From CAVUAT01 sp963848045 (GTDB lineage Bacteria > Actinomycetota > Thermoleophilia > Solirubrobacterales > 70-9): a stretch of 64,000 nt of DNA. Below are positions 63,701 through 64,000 of this stretch, piece after piece. The translations under genes were made by a program, and so were the position numbers. Every line of letters begins with the position of its first letter. Within the stretch, counting starts at the first letter, position 1. The stretch is from positions 806,001-870,000 of the forward strand of contig CAWKCC010000004.1 in assembly GCA_963848045.1 (NCBI GenBank). Direction: 5' to 3'. The notes under the pieces are model-generated. The model was not told the origin of the DNA. It ran no database searches and was given only the letters and a program-made list of their open reading frames with translations.

Positions 63701-64000
63701 ACGGCGTCCTCCCAGCTGAGCTGCGCGGTGTTCGGCAGGTCCTGCTGGGTGGATGTTCCCCGCGCCTGGTTGTCGGGGAAGTCATCGTCGACGGTGGTCG
63801 TGAAGGTGAGGGTGACGATGTCGTCGCCCGAGCCCAGTACGTTCACATAGGGGTCTGGGAAGTCGATGCGGATCGCGCTGCCCGAGGCCGACAGCGTGAG
63901 CCCAGCGCTCGGCAAAGAGACGGGGGGCGCTCCGCCCGTCCCGTCGACGTCGAGGGTCGCGCTGACGCTGGCGAGATCGAGCGTCTGGCGGGTGCCGACG
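60766..64000 (-). CDS. Large DUF11-repeat surface protein (5' end outside window)
   Basis: The frame is open from the stop at 60766 to the right edge, over 1070 residues. It consists of repeated beta domains of the DUF11 kind: VTNTGTGPAFDVVVSDQPDA, VTNNGPDSAPDVTVSDTLPP, VASNGGPATGTTVAHDLVVE-like segments, each with the N-x-G-P and D-x-L-P pattern. Near the C-terminus are Ig-like domains (ALTPGSVWAGVRTRISARVT and TPASLTVGRGTKIKVRLRAP). No LPXTG sorting signal is present; the end is basic (KATKCVVRLGAIASRTGGGQ). DUF11 arrays form rod-like stalks; a cell-surface or secreted adhesin-like role is inferred. The signal peptide should lie to the right of the window. Confidence 0.85.
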   Translation of the reverse strand, partial: VGTRQTLDLASVSATLDVDGTGGAPPVSLPSAGLTLSASGSAIRIDFPDPYVNVLGSGDDIVTLTFTTTVDDDFPDNQARGTSTQQDLPNTAQLSWEDAVGTARSAEDTVSTRLVEPDVSLTKANDAAGPVAPGDIVGYTLTASNGGPATGTTVAHDLVVEDTVPVGLTPVNAGVPVPPGGTVDPDGGVWNEGARTITWTLASLAPGASADLDYELQLDPDAIGAGTLLNSAELTATSLPDGLDDDGERTAGSTGPSPGVPPPGYADEASSSLTLVASAVIKASAPNQRAVGDVVTHTVTVTVPPQIQQFDAVVVDDLPDGLAFDSYVSAICTAGCAAGPTDIAPVALTPVPNGDGTRIGWSFGDIASATVARTVELKYRTHVEESYAGGAPVQDGDVLRNTATLAFNTANDPGPPPTTPPDPADYDERRTDSADTDVVEPELVIDKDVSGDPDDDDLRDAQPGQSFTYTLRVTNTGTGPAFDVVVSDQPDAELTNVVVTQGAAQLTDSWSAADPDMSWLLPGPIAPGDTVELVYTADQIGSAQLQQDQQVINTADIPSYFGVPEAGRQQNGFDYIEYDDVAPDTVTITLKLPALELIKTTGAPSFPDDAPGAIETSFPWRIVITNPNAGSLLLGVDLTDALPANWSYVAGSAQISGTGDLTPGGQVDPAASGGPGAPQLVWSDLADLEGGETVIVEFEAEPSPLAAINPGTGAANANLNDASAVGQDGSGAVGSADGPYSDSDDATATLAVPSFDLGVTKTAGRSDPPAGSTVTWTVTVTNNGPDSAPDVTVSDTLPPFTSFVSAVPQRGSCNQAAGIVSCGLGTLSAGDSVEILIRTSIVREAAGQDLTNGVNVAGAGGDDTDPSNDDDEAGIDVPTVAETCAGGALALTPGSVWAGVRTRISARVTNAAGDPVQFAPVELRLESGVGQISAAPVTRETDAQGIAVFEVKGQVGARWVASVAPCNLNDAVTVRSSKSCGGLTATPASLTVGRGTKIKVRLRAPNGKPMSKIKVRARARGKGVKKTAVTNRAGRVTFRNVRIKGAGVVRVSAPKATKCVVRLGAIASRTGGGQLTG

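Overview
The window is 64 kb of GC-rich chromosomal DNA from an actinobacterium. It carries the rpmG-secE-nusG-rplK-rplA-rplJ-rplL-rpoB-rpoC cluster, a long-tailed SecE, an MptA/FolE2-type GTP cyclohydrolase, many GTG/TTG starts, ELWxxDGT and DUF11 surface proteins, and no sign of lipid A genes. This suits the Thermoleophilia/Solirubrobacterales branch, but that placement is an inference. No transposase, prophage, rRNA gene or CRISPR array was seen.

Region 1 (1-11.9 kb, minus strand) is the transcription/translation cluster. It runs from rpmG to rpoC, which is cut by the left edge. An exported ELWxxDGT-repeat protein gene lies between rplA and rplJ. An L10-type leader with a terminator-like hairpin precedes rplJ, and a hairpin plus a promoter-like pair lies between rplL and rpoB. 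Region 2 (12-22.2 kb) is housekeeping: acyl-CoA dehydrogenase, Tat-exported PhoD phosphatase, tRNA-Thr(GGT), a PD-(D/E)XK nuclease ORF that reads through tRNA-Tyr(GTA) into an AbrB-like domain, a primary-type sigma factor, MptA/FolE2, PgsA, an SQR-like flavoprotein with a DUF1641 partner, and a family 5 uracil-DNA glycosylase.

Region 3 (22.2-58.8 kb) is a large surface-glycan locus. It holds GT2, GT4-like and CgeB-like glycosyltransferases, six intact SDR-type sugar epimerases/dehydratases, two AsnB-type amidotransferases, methyltransferases, a deacetylase, a Wzm/Wzt ABC exporter, a glycosyltransferase-flippase fusion, and enzymes resembling WbpB, WbpD, WbpE and WbpI of diamino-uronic acid synthesis. 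The locus is visibly in flux: an 813-bp near-identical repeat shared by two glycosyltransferases, a duplicated epimerase pair with one decayed member, a DegT aminotransferase gene with its middle deleted, a frameshifted CgeB-like gene, a beta-propeller glycosidase-like fragment, and several stretches of coding debris.

Region 4 (58.8-64 kb) is envelope/exported: a trypsin-like protease, tRNA-Thr(CGT), an L,D-transpeptidase and a very large DUF11-repeat surface protein cut by the right edge.

Single-base frameshifts at G/C homopolymers (7586-7621 and 54703-54711) suggest that some broken genes are sequence errors. The other damaged genes have large deletions or several indels and look like real pseudogenes.
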